DNA of 64,000 nt from JBBECJ01 sp963763325. GTDB taxonomy: Bacteria; Chloroflexota; Chloroflexia; Thermomicrobiales; CFX8. Location of the stretch: positions 310,001-374,000 of the forward strand of contig CAVXOL010000024.1 of NCBI GenBank assembly GCA_963763325.1, read 5' to 3'. A model generated the notes under the pieces. That model saw only the letters and a list, made by a program, of their open reading frames with translations, was not told the DNA's origin and did no database searches. The translations under genes and the position numbers were made by a program. Shown in pieces: positions 17,051 through 24,227 of the stretch; within the stretch, counting starts at the first letter, position 1; each line of letters opens with the position of its first letter.

Positions 17051-18815
17051 TAGTCCCCTTCCTCGATCAGGTCCTTGAACGAACCGCCGCTGGGGATCAT
17101 CGGATAGACGTTCTCTTCCTGGCCGACGACGAAGTCGATCAGCGCCGGGCCCGTCGATCGACTGCGCCCAGCGGATCGCCTCGTCGACCTCTTCGCGCCG
17201 TTCGACGCGGCGCGACGGCCATGCCATAGGCCGTGCCGAGCATCACGAAGTCCGGCTGCGAGATGTAGCGTCTCGGAGTAGTTGCGAGTCGTGGAAGAGC
17301 TGCTGCCACTGGCGCACCATGCCGAGATAGCCGTTGTTGATGATGCACGACTTTGACGTTCGCCTGTTCCTGCACGAGCGTCGCGAACTCGAACAGCGTC
17401 ATCTGCACGCCGCCGTCACCGACGATCGCCCAGACTGCTCGTCGGGCCGTCCGAGCGCCGCACCAAGCGCCGACGGGACACCGAAGCCCATCGTGCCGAG
17501 TCCGCCGGACGAGATCCAGTTGTTCGGGTACGTCACAGCTTGTAGAACTGGGCGGCCCACATCTGGTGCTGGCCGACGTCGGTCGTGACGATGGCCTTGC
17601 CCGTCCGTCAGGTGGTGCAGGCGCTCCATGACGTACTGCGGCAGCAGCGTCGCGGCTCGGACGGCTGCAGCCGGTACGGCGGCACCGCTCGCCATTCGTC
17701 GATCGTCGCCAGCCAGTCGTCGTGGCGCATGCTCTTCCAGCTCGGCGGCCAGCATGCGCCAACGCCTGCTTCGCGTCGCCGACGACCGGCACGACCGTCG
17801 GGACGTTCTTGCCGATTTCCGCCGGATCGATGTCGATGTGGACGATGCGCGCGTTCGGGGCGAACTCGCTGAGCTTGCCGGTCACCCGGTCGTCAAAGCG
17901 CATGCCGACGCCGATGATCAGGTCGGCCTCGATGGATGGCGCGGTTGGCGTGCGCGAAGCCATGCATGCCGATCATGCCCAGACAGAGCCGATGCGATTG
18001 CGGGAACCCGCCGATGCCGAGCAGGGTCAGCCCGACCGGGATCTGCGCCTTCTCGGCCAGCGTCGTCAGTTCGTCCATCGCCTCGCGAGATGAGGATGCC
18101 GTGGCCGGCGAGGATCAGCGGCTTGCTGCGCGTTGCGCATCTCCTGCGCGGCCAGCTCGAATCTGGCGGCGATGTGGCGTGTAGGTCGGCTTGTAGCCCG
18201 GCAGGTCGAGCTTCGCCGGCTCGGCCGAGTTCGCCCTTTGCCAGCAGCACGTCTTTCGGGATGTCGACCAGGACCGGACCTGGCCGTCCGGTACTCGCCA
18301 GGTGGAACGCCTTCTGGATCGTCGGGCCGATGTCCTGCGACGCTGCGCACCAGGAAATTGTGCTTGGTGATCGGCAGGGTGATGCCGGTGATGTCGATCT
18401 CCTGGAATGCATCGCTAGCCGATGACGCCTTGCGGCACCTGGCCGGTGATCGCGACCAGCGGGATGGAGTCGAGCATCGCCGTCGCGATCGGCGTGACCA
18501 GGTTGGTCGCCCCGGGCCCGGAGGTTGCCAGACAGACGCCAACCTTGCCGGTCGCGCGAGCATAGCCGTCAGCCGCGTGTCCGGCGCCCTGCTCGTGCCG
18601 TACCAGCACGTGGTGGATGCTCGAACTCGGGCAGAACATCGTAGAGCGGGATGACCGACGCCGCCGGGATAGCCGAAGATCGTGTCGACTCCTTCGCGCT
18701 GCAGTGCCTGGCACAGCACGCGCGCGCCGATCATCGGTCGATCCGCCGGATGCTCCGGTTCCTTCCGTGCGAGGGCTGCTGCCGCAGGCTCCTCCAGCTT
18801 CCCAGTTGCCACCAT
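17051..18815 (-). CDS. ilvB: acetolactate synthase large subunit (many frame breaks)
   Basis: Thiamine-diphosphate catalytic subunit of acetohydroxyacid synthase. Pieces in all three minus frames line up in the right order: DTIFGYPGG, VLVRHEQGAGHAADGYARA with the catalytic Glu, GVCLATSGPGATNLVT, PLVAITGQVP, EIDITGITLPITKHNF, STGRPGPVLVDIPKDVLL, LILAGHGILISR, a FAD-linked middle domain, the ThDP-Mg region near 17.4 kb, and a C terminus ending GGSFKDLIEEGD before TAG at 17051-17053. In the first 730 bases I could place eight single extra bases (near 18657, 18622, 18415, 18341, 18225, 18176, 18125, 18086); more follow. Repaired length is about 580 aa. The start is ATG 18815. It heads the operon behind an attenuator. 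Confidence 0.82.
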
Positions 18816-18870
18816 CCCGATCTCCCGCCCTTCATACTGACCGATGCGTTACGTACACAGGAAACGAAAT

Positions 18871-18894
18871 GAGCCTCCCGGTGAGGGGAGGCTC
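18871..18894 (-). terminator. attenuator hairpin before ilvB
   Basis: A perfect 9-base stem GAGCCTCCC/GGGAGGCTC (18886-18894 with 18871-18879) with a 6-base loop is followed on the minus strand by ATTTCGTTTCC. It sits 40 bases after the leader peptide stop and 56 bases before ilvB. GGGGAG inside the end of the leader ORF (18940-18945) can pair with CTCCCC of the 5' arm (18885-18890), a possible antiterminator. Pairing choice is inference. Confidence 0.68.
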
Positions 18895-18933
18895 GCGAGA
18901 TTCTGTCTGATCGTCGGTTTCGCGTGCGCTCCC

Positions 18934-19062
18934 TTATGTCTCCCCGGTAAGGAGAATAATGCCGTCGATAATAATCGCTACTACATCGAACGCAGGCGAC
19001 AGCGCGACACTGCGAAGCGTCCCGTTGTCCTGTATTCGACTCAGCACGACCAGTTGCGGCAC
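18934..19062 (-). CDS. ilv operon leader peptide (attenuation)
   Basis: A 42-residue open frame starts with GTG at 19062 behind a well-spaced GAGGTG and ends with TAA at 18934-18936. Its second half reads VVAIIIDGIILL: two Val, five Ile and two Leu codons within twelve, and further Val and Leu codons lie in PQLVVLS. It lies between a strong promoter and a terminator hairpin, ahead of ilvB-ilvN-ilvC. This is the textbook layout of amino acid attenuation, where ribosome stalling at scarce branched-chain tRNAs prevents the terminator. I searched for a T-box in the same leader and saw none. The peptide has no other expected function. Confidence 0.72.
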   Translation of the reverse strand: MPQLVVLSRIQDNGTLRSVALSPAFDVVAIIIDGIILLTGET

Positions 19063-19101
19063 GGGAACACCTCACGCAATCATTCGGAACTGACTACAGC
19101 G

Positions 19102-19130
19102 ATCATAGGTGTCCGAGCGCACAGTGTCAA
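19102..19130 (-). promoter_or_regulatory. sigma70-type promoter of the ilvBNC operon
   Basis: On the minus strand a perfect TTGACA (19125-19130) is followed after 17 bases by TATGAT (19102-19107). Transcription would start near 19095, giving a leader of about 280 bases that contains the attenuation peptide and hairpin. Confidence 0.82.
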
Positions 19131-19233
19131 GAAGAATGTGCTGCGTTTCACAAAGTTCTCATCAGGCGTCCCCGGAATCAGGACTTTCGGCAGGCTTGCG
19201 TCCGCCGGTCGTCTGGTCACCGAAAGTTCGCTA

Positions 19234-19242
19234 TGCTATCAT
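19234..19242 (+). promoter_or_regulatory. putative extended -10 promoter of tRNA-Arg
   Basis: TGCTATCAT is an extended -10 element placed so that transcription begins about 30 bases before the tRNA-Arg 5' end. No consensus -35 is seen. Confidence 0.45.
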
Positions 19243-19277
19243 TCGTGTTGCACCGCAGGCGGTGTCGATACCAACAT

Positions 19278-19350
19278 GCGCCCGTAGCTCAGGGGATAGA
19301 GCGTTTGGTTGCGGACCAAAAGGTCGGGGGTTCAAATCCCTCCGGGCGTA
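19278..19350 (+). tRNA. tRNA-Arg (anticodon GCG)
   Basis: A full cloverleaf is visible: acceptor GCGCCCG with CGGGCGT, D arm GCTC/GAGC, anticodon stem TTTGG/CCAAA with loop TTGCGGA (anticodon GCG, codons CGC and CGU), and T arm with GGTTCAAATCC. The discriminator is A and CCA is not encoded. A G34 Arg tRNA is less common than the inosine ACG form used by most bacteria. Confidence 0.9.
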
Positions 19351-19447
19351 CTCATAGACCACGGTCGATGGCCGTGGTTTTTTGTTGCCTTGGTGCGCTC
19401 GATCGGTGATTTGTGTGCGCAGCCGCCAATCGGATATACTGGTTGGC

Positions 19448-19534
19448 GGAGAGGTGTCCGAGCGGTTGATGGTGCCGATCTCGAAAATCGGTGTGGTGTA
19501 AAAGCCACCGAGGGTTCGAATCCCTCCCTCTCCG
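19448..19534 (+). tRNA. tRNA-Ser (anticodon CGA)
   Basis: Class II tRNA with acceptor GGAGAGG/CCTCTCC, anticodon loop CTCGAAA (CGA, codon UCG), a long variable arm and a GGTTCGAATCC T arm. The discriminator is G, as expected for serine. Confidence 0.93.
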
Positions 19535-19671
19535 CTGCTTGTAGCTATCAGCCGTTCGCAATCAGCCTACTGCCAATATTGACGGTTCCCACCGCCATTG
19601 GCGTAACCGGACTGGACACCTTCGACTCCAGTCCAGGCTGATCGCTGATGTCTGACGGCTGACAGCTATCC

Positions 19672-19761
19672 GGAAGGGTCGCATAGTTGGCCTAGTGCGC
19701 GCGCCTGGAAAGCGCGTAGGCGGGACCTCTCGCCTCGAGGGTTCGAATCCCTCCCCTTCCG
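19672..19761 (+). tRNA. tRNA-Ser (anticodon GGA)
   Basis: Class II tRNA with acceptor GGAAGGG/CCCTTCC, anticodon loop CTGGAAA (GGA, codons UCC and UCU), a long GC-rich variable arm and a GGTTCGAATCC T arm. The discriminator is G. It is the third tRNA of a same-strand cluster with Arg and Ser(CGA). Confidence 0.93.
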
Positions 19762-19915
19762 CCCCGAAGTGAAGCCACCTGCCTGCGCCAGGTCGATTTC
19801 ATTGAACGACACCTCACTATCGCTCGTGTCACCGCTGACCGCGAACATTGCTCGCCTGACTCCCCGCCATCGCATGCTTCTTGCGAATCAATCTGTCGGT
19901 GACATCGGCGCACGA

Positions 19916-20779
19916 ATGACGACAGAAACGGACTTGCCTGTGTCGGATCACGTCACAACGCCAACTGAAGGAGACGGCTCTCAAGCTCACACGAACGCGA
20001 GCAGCGCTGCGATTGAAGGTGTCGCTGACTTCTGGGACCGCGTTGCTACAGCTCCACACGTGTCACTCTTCCTCGACTTCGACGGAACTCTCGCTCCGTT
20101 CAACAGTGATCGCCTCCAGGCTTTTCCTTTGCCAGGCACCGTCGACGCGATAAAGGCGATCGACCGGGAACCGTGGACATCGGTCGCGCTCGTATCAGGC
20201 CGCCCAATCTCCGAGATCCTGCTGCTGATGGGAGACCTGGGGACGACGATTGTTGGTGCACATGGCTACGAGATACACCGACCGAGCGGCGCAAAGCATG
20301 TCATCACGATTCTGCCGGAACAGGCTTCGATTCTCGACGCTGCCTTCGAGGAGGCGCTCGGCATCTTCGATTCCGACCGAGTAGAGCGAAAGGTTGCCAG
20401 CGTTGCCGCGCACTTTCGCGGACTCGACCCTCGTTCGACGTCTGAGATCCAACAGCAACTGGAGCGGCGGTGGCGGGCCGCAAGCGCATCCGACTTAATG
20501 GAATTCCGGCCGTTCAACGGAGGTCTGGAACTTCGAGCCGCAGGCAGGACTAAAGGCACCGCCATCGAGGAGTTACTCACGATTGCTCCTGACGGATCGC
20601 TGCCAATCTACGTTGGCGATGACGATACAGACGAGGACGCCTTCGCAGTACTGGAAGATTGCGGGATCGGGATCAAAGTCGGGCCTCAGGACGCAGTAAC
20701 GAAGGCAGTCGGCCGGATCCCGGACTGTGAGGCAGTTCGACAGCTACTAATCGACTGGCCAATCGGACGAGGAGTATAG
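19916..20779 (+). CDS. otsB: trehalose-6-phosphate phosphatase
   Basis: HAD-superfamily phosphatase (about 287 aa) that removes phosphate from trehalose-6-phosphate. HAD motif I is LFLDFDGTLAPFN with the nucleophile Asp. Motif II lies near SVALVSGRPISEILLLMGDLG, motif III is the Lys in AAGRTKGTAIEEL, and motif IV is IYVGDDDTDEDAF. The frame is open to 19769. I choose ATG 19916 because it gives the usual length, though no strong ribosome site supports it and ATG 19874 is an alternative. The first 45 residues are polar and probably disordered. The stop touches the otsA start directly, so the two enzymes of trehalose synthesis form one unit. Confidence 0.9.
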   Translation: MTTETDLPVSDHVTTPTEGDGSQAHTNASSAAIEGVADFWDRVATAPHVSLFLDFDGTLAPFNSDRLQAFPLPGTVDAIKAIDREPWTSVALVSGRPISEILLLMGDLGTTIVGAHGYEIHRPSGAKHVITILPEQASILDAAFEEALGIFDSDRVERKVASVAAHFRGLDPRSTSEIQQQLERRWRAASASDLMEFRPFNGGLELRAAGRTKGTAIEELLTIAPDGSLPIYVGDDDTDEDAFAVLEDCGIGIKVGPQDAVTKAVGRIPDCEAVRQLLIDWPIGRGV

Positions 20780-22297
20780 ATGGCGTCCCAGTCGCCGAAC
20801 GGCATGCACCGACGGCTGGTCGTCGTCTCCAACCGACTGCCGGTCGTGCTGTCAAAGCGAGCCGGAGACTGGGATGCACAGGCGGCGTCAGGTGGATTAA
20901 TCACGGCGCTCGCTCCGGTCCTGCGAAACCGTGGCGGGACCTGGATCGGTTGGCCCGGCACCTCGGAGATTGACGAGATTCGCGAGGCGTTGGACGAAGC
21001 CTCCGGCGACGCTGGCTACAGCCTCGAACCCGTTCGCCTGCCGGAAGATGTGATTGACGGGTACTACCACGGCTTCTCGAACGAGATCATCTGGCCGCTG
21101 TTTCATGACCTGACATCACGTTGCAACTTCGTGCCGTCGCACTGGAACGCCTACGAGGTGGCGAACCGCGTCTTCGCTGAGACGATCATGGAACGCACTG
21201 AGGCTGGCGACTACATCTGGGTTCACGACTACCATCTGATGCTGGTCGCTGAGCATCTGCGCGCCATGAACGGCAGCCGCCCGATTGGCTTCTTCCTGCA
21301 CATTCCGTTTCCAGCGGTCGACATCTTTCTCAAGCTTCCGTGGAGGTTCCAGATACTGCGAGCGCTGCTGGAGTTCGACATTGTTGGATTTCAGACCGTT
21401 CGCGATACCCAGAATTTCATTCACTGCGTCCGCACGCTGATGACCGGTGTCGCAGTCAAGGGGCGACGAAGTTCGCACGTCGTCGAGCAGCCGGGGCGTC
21501 GTACCCAGGTTGGCAGCTTCCCAATCGGGATCGACTTTGCCAGTTTCGATAGCCGCGCGAGGTCGACCGAGGTCGCACAGGAGGTCCGGAGAGCCTACGA
21601 TCGCCTGCCGAACATCAAGATGATTCTCGGCATCGACAGGCTTGACTACAGCAAGGGGCTACCAGAGCGGATCGCAGCGTTCCAGAACGCACTGCGACGC
21701 TACCCTGACCTGCAGGGCAACGTCACGCTCATCCAGGTTGTTATTCCCAGTCGGGAAGATGTTCCCGAGTATCAGGTCCAGCGAGCCGAGATCGAGCGGC
21801 TGGTCGGCGAGATCAACGGCGAGTTCACCCAGCCTGGATGGGTTCCGATCCACTACCTCTATCGCTCGCTTGAGCCAACCGAGTTGTACGCCTACTACAG
21901 GATGGCGGAGATCTGCCTCGTGACGCCGCTTAAGGACGGAATGAATCTGGTATCGAAGGAATACTGTGCCTGTAACGTCGAGGGAGACGGGGTACTGATC
22001 CTGAGCGAGTTTGCCGGAAGCGCGGCCCAACTTTTTCGAGGCGCAATCATGGTCAACCCGCACGATGTCGAAGGAACCGCGGACGCAATCTACACGGCCA
22101 TCCGAATGCCGGCGGACGAGCGACGACGGCGGATGAAGCGGCTACGTGAGGTCGTGCGGCGTGAGGATATCTTCTGGTGGACTGACTCGTTCCTTGCGGC
22201 TGCGTTCAGCCGACGCCTGGATGAGTTCCCTGTCCACGAGTATTTTGTCCCGCAGGCGGACATCCGGGCGACGACTGCGGCAGAGCTCGAGCACTGA
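20780..22297 (+). CDS. otsA: alpha,alpha-trehalose-phosphate synthase
   Basis: GT20 glycosyltransferase (505 aa) that joins UDP- or GDP-glucose to glucose-6-phosphate. Family elements are LVVVSNRLPVVLSKR, then the long ALAPVLRNRGGTWIGWPG glucose-6-phosphate loop, YIWVHDYHLMLVAEHLR, IGFFLHIPFP, ILGIDRLDYSKGLPERI with the conserved Arg and Lys, and LVTPLKDGMNLVSKEYCAC. It begins on the base after the otsB stop with GAGGAG just upstream. The product is a compatible solute, often tied to heat, salt or drying stress. The phosphatase-first gene order is less usual than otsA first. Confidence 0.94.
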   Translation: MASQSPNGMHRRLVVVSNRLPVVLSKRAGDWDAQAASGGLITALAPVLRNRGGTWIGWPGTSEIDEIREALDEASGDAGYSLEPVRLPEDVIDGYYHGFSNEIIWPLFHDLTSRCNFVPSHWNAYEVANRVFAETIMERTEAGDYIWVHDYHLMLVAEHLRAMNGSRPIGFFLHIPFPAVDIFLKLPWRFQILRALLEFDIVGFQTVRDTQNFIHCVRTLMTGVAVKGRRSSHVVEQPGRRTQVGSFPIGIDFASFDSRARSTEVAQEVRRAYDRLPNIKMILGIDRLDYSKGLPERIAAFQNALRRYPDLQGNVTLIQVVIPSREDVPEYQVQRAEIERLVGEINGEFTQPGWVPIHYLYRSLEPTELYAYYRMAEICLVTPLKDGMNLVSKEYCACNVEGDGVLILSEFAGSAAQLFRGAIMVNPHDVEGTADAIYTAIRMPADERRRRMKRLREVVRREDIFWWTDSFLAAAFSRRLDEFPVHEYFVPQADIRATTAAELEH

Positions 22298-22313
22298 GGA
22301 GCGACGGACGCTC

Positions 22314-23279
22314 CTACCACCACCCGAAACGACGGAACGCGAATGCAAGCGCCACGCCGATAGCCACCATTCCGCCGAGTACGACGAAGTAACCGTATCG
22401 CCACGTCAGTTCCGGCATATGCTCGAAGTTCATGCCATAAATACCGGCGATGAGCGCCAGCGACATCAGAATGATGCTGGCGACGGTGAGCGTCCGGACT
22501 GTCTGATTAAGGCGGTTCGAAACCAGCGTGAGGTGCACGTCGATCACTGATGACAGGATGTCCCTATACGCGTCAATCGTCTCTGTCGTTCGGATGACGT
22601 GGTCGTAGACATCCTGGAAGTACGCCAGGCTGCTTTCGCCCATCGCGGGTAACTCGCGCCTGGTGAAGGAATTGAAGACGTCGCGAGTTGGAGCGATCAC
22701 GCGCCGAATCTCAAGTAATTGCCGCTTCATCCGGAACACCTGTTCAAGCGTTTCGGCCGAACCGTGCTCGAACATCGCCCGTTCGAGGTCTTCGATCTGC
22801 TCGCCGAACTCATCGAGGCACGGGAAATAGCCATCAACGATTGAGTCGCAAATCGTATACGCAAGCATGGCTGACGACTCCGGCAAACCTCCATCGCAAT
22901 GCTCCGCCCACCGTCGAGCGGCAACATCCAACTCTTCGATGTCGTGGCGGTGGATGGTGACGATCGAGTGAGGCGTGATGAACATCGAAAGTTCTCGAGT
23001 AGGCTGGCGCTGGGACTCATCGGGAGGGTCGAGCGCGTAGAGGACGACGAAGAGGTGGTCGCTATAGGTATCGATCTTCGGGCGCTGCTGACGCTTGCGG
23101 GCGTCCTCGACTGCCAGAGGGTGAAAGTTGTAGTGATCGCCAATCGCCTCAATTTCAGCAGCAGTAGCGCCAGTGGCATCGACCCAGATAAGGTTGCCGT
23201 TTCCTGGCTTCGGAATGTCAGCGATTGTCGCATGTCGAAAGCCTCGTCCTGCGGACGTGTCGAAGATACGCAGGCTCAC
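22314..23279 (-). CDS. corA: CorA family magnesium/cobalt transporter
   Basis: A 321-residue CorA channel. A long soluble N-terminal domain (PLAVEDARKRQQRPKID, VVLYALDPP, SIVTIHRHDIEELDVAARRW) is followed by a long helix and two membrane helices at the C terminus. The first membrane helix ends in YGMNFEHMPEL, the diagnostic GMN filter motif. The C-terminal FRRFGWW is basic and short as in the family. It takes up Mg2+ (or Co2+, Ni2+) as a pentamer. Its gene lies only four bases before the ribokinase-like gene on the same strand, probably co-transcribed. Confidence 0.93.
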   Translation of the reverse strand: MSLRIFDTSAGRGFRHATIADIPKPGNGNLIWVDATGATAAEIEAIGDHYNFHPLAVEDARKRQQRPKIDTYSDHLFVVLYALDPPDESQRQPTRELSMFITPHSIVTIHRHDIEELDVAARRWAEHCDGGLPESSAMLAYTICDSIVDGYFPCLDEFGEQIEDLERAMFEHGSAETLEQVFRMKRQLLEIRRVIAPTRDVFNSFTRRELPAMGESSLAYFQDVYDHVIRTTETIDAYRDILSSVIDVHLTLVSNRLNQTVRTLTVASIILMSLALIAGIYGMNFEHMPELTWRYGYFVVLGGMVAIGVALAFAFRRFGWW

Positions 23280-23283
23280 GGCG

Positions 23284-24201
23284 CTATGATCCGCTCATCA
23301 GGCGAAGCATTTCGACGATCTTGGACTGATCAGGCAGCGACGGCTGGGCACCTTCGCGAGTGACCGCAAGCGATCCCGCAGCGACGCCAGCCCTTACCGC
23401 ATCCGGAAGTGACGAGCCGGTGGCCAGCCAGGCACTCAACGCACCGCAAAACGCGTCACCGGCTCCCGTCGTGTCAACCGGCTCTACGATTGGCGCTGAT
23501 GTGAGCCACGCTCCCGACGAGTCAGCGGCAACCGCACCCAAGGCCCCTAATGTCAGCACGACCGATCCCGGCCCGCGACCGACAATCGATGCGACATCCG
23601 TCATCGCGCTCTCGGCGGTGACTGGCCGTCCCAGCATCGCCGACGCTTCGACTTCGTTGCAGATCAACACATCAACGTCGGACAGCAGTTCGCCGACTCG
23701 CTCGTCATATGGAGCGGCATTCAGGGCGACGATCGACCTATCGAGATTATGACGAACAGCGAATGCGACTGTCTCGAACGGTACTTCGAGTGTCAGGCTC
23801 AGGACTCGACACTCGACGTCGCGTATCGCGGCCGACGCATCGTCGATGCCGATGTCACCGTTTGCTCCGGGAATGTAGACGATCTGGTTCTCACCTCGAT
23901 CGTCGACGACGATCAGTGCGACGCCGGACGATTCCGTACTCACGACGCGCATCCGGGAGGCGTCGATGCCCTCGGTGAGCAGGTCGTTCGCCCGTGCGGC
24001 ACCGAACTCGTCATCTCCGCGAGCACCAACGAACGTCACCTGAGCCCCGGCTCGGGCAGCGGCGACGGCCTGATTCGCGCCCTTTCCGCCAGCGAAAATC
24101 GCGAACGAGCGTCCGGCAATCGTTTCACCGGGCGCCGGGATGCGCGTCACACGGCAGACGAGATCGGTGTTGGAGCTGCCGATGACCAGCACGCCTGACA
24201 T
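23284..24201 (-). CDS. rbsK: ribokinase-like PfkB family sugar kinase
   Basis: PfkB carbohydrate kinase (305 aa) of the ribokinase branch. The N terminus VLVIGSSNTDLVCRVTRIP, then FAGGKGANQAVAAARAGA (PfkB signature 1), and VEPVDTTGAGDAFCGALSAWL (signature 2 with the catalytic Asp) match ribokinase closely. It would phosphorylate ribose to ribose-5-phosphate, though no ribose transporter is nearby. I start at ATG 24201 (MSGVLVIG), dropping eleven upstream residues of an open frame. It lies between corA and the TgpA-type gene on the same strand, with a 26-base gap to the latter. Confidence 0.85.
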   Translation of the reverse strand: MSGVLVIGSSNTDLVCRVTRIPAPGETIAGRSFAIFAGGKGANQAVAAARAGAQVTFVGARGDDEFGAARANDLLTEGIDASRMRVVSTESSGVALIVVDDRGENQIVYIPGANGDIGIDDASAAIRDVECRVLSLTLEVPFETVAFAVRHNLDRSIVALNAAPYDERVGELLSDVDVLICNEVEASAMLGRPVTAESAMTDVASIVGRGPGSVVLTLGALGAVAADSSGAWLTSAPIVEPVDTTGAGDAFCGALSAWLATGSSLPDAVRAGVAAGSLAVTREGAQPSLPDQSKIVEMLRLMSGS

Positions 24202-24227
24202 CGTCGTGTTTCCCGCCCTTGATCGCG

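Noticed and set aside
17139..18425. Several mid-sized open frames in both strands of the ilvB region
   Set aside because: Minus ones are pieces of one ilvB split by extra bases; plus ones are shadows. None is a separate gene.
18816..19101. T-box riboswitch upstream of ilvB
   Set aside because: I looked for the conserved antiterminator bulge on the minus strand and found none; a leader peptide explains the region better.
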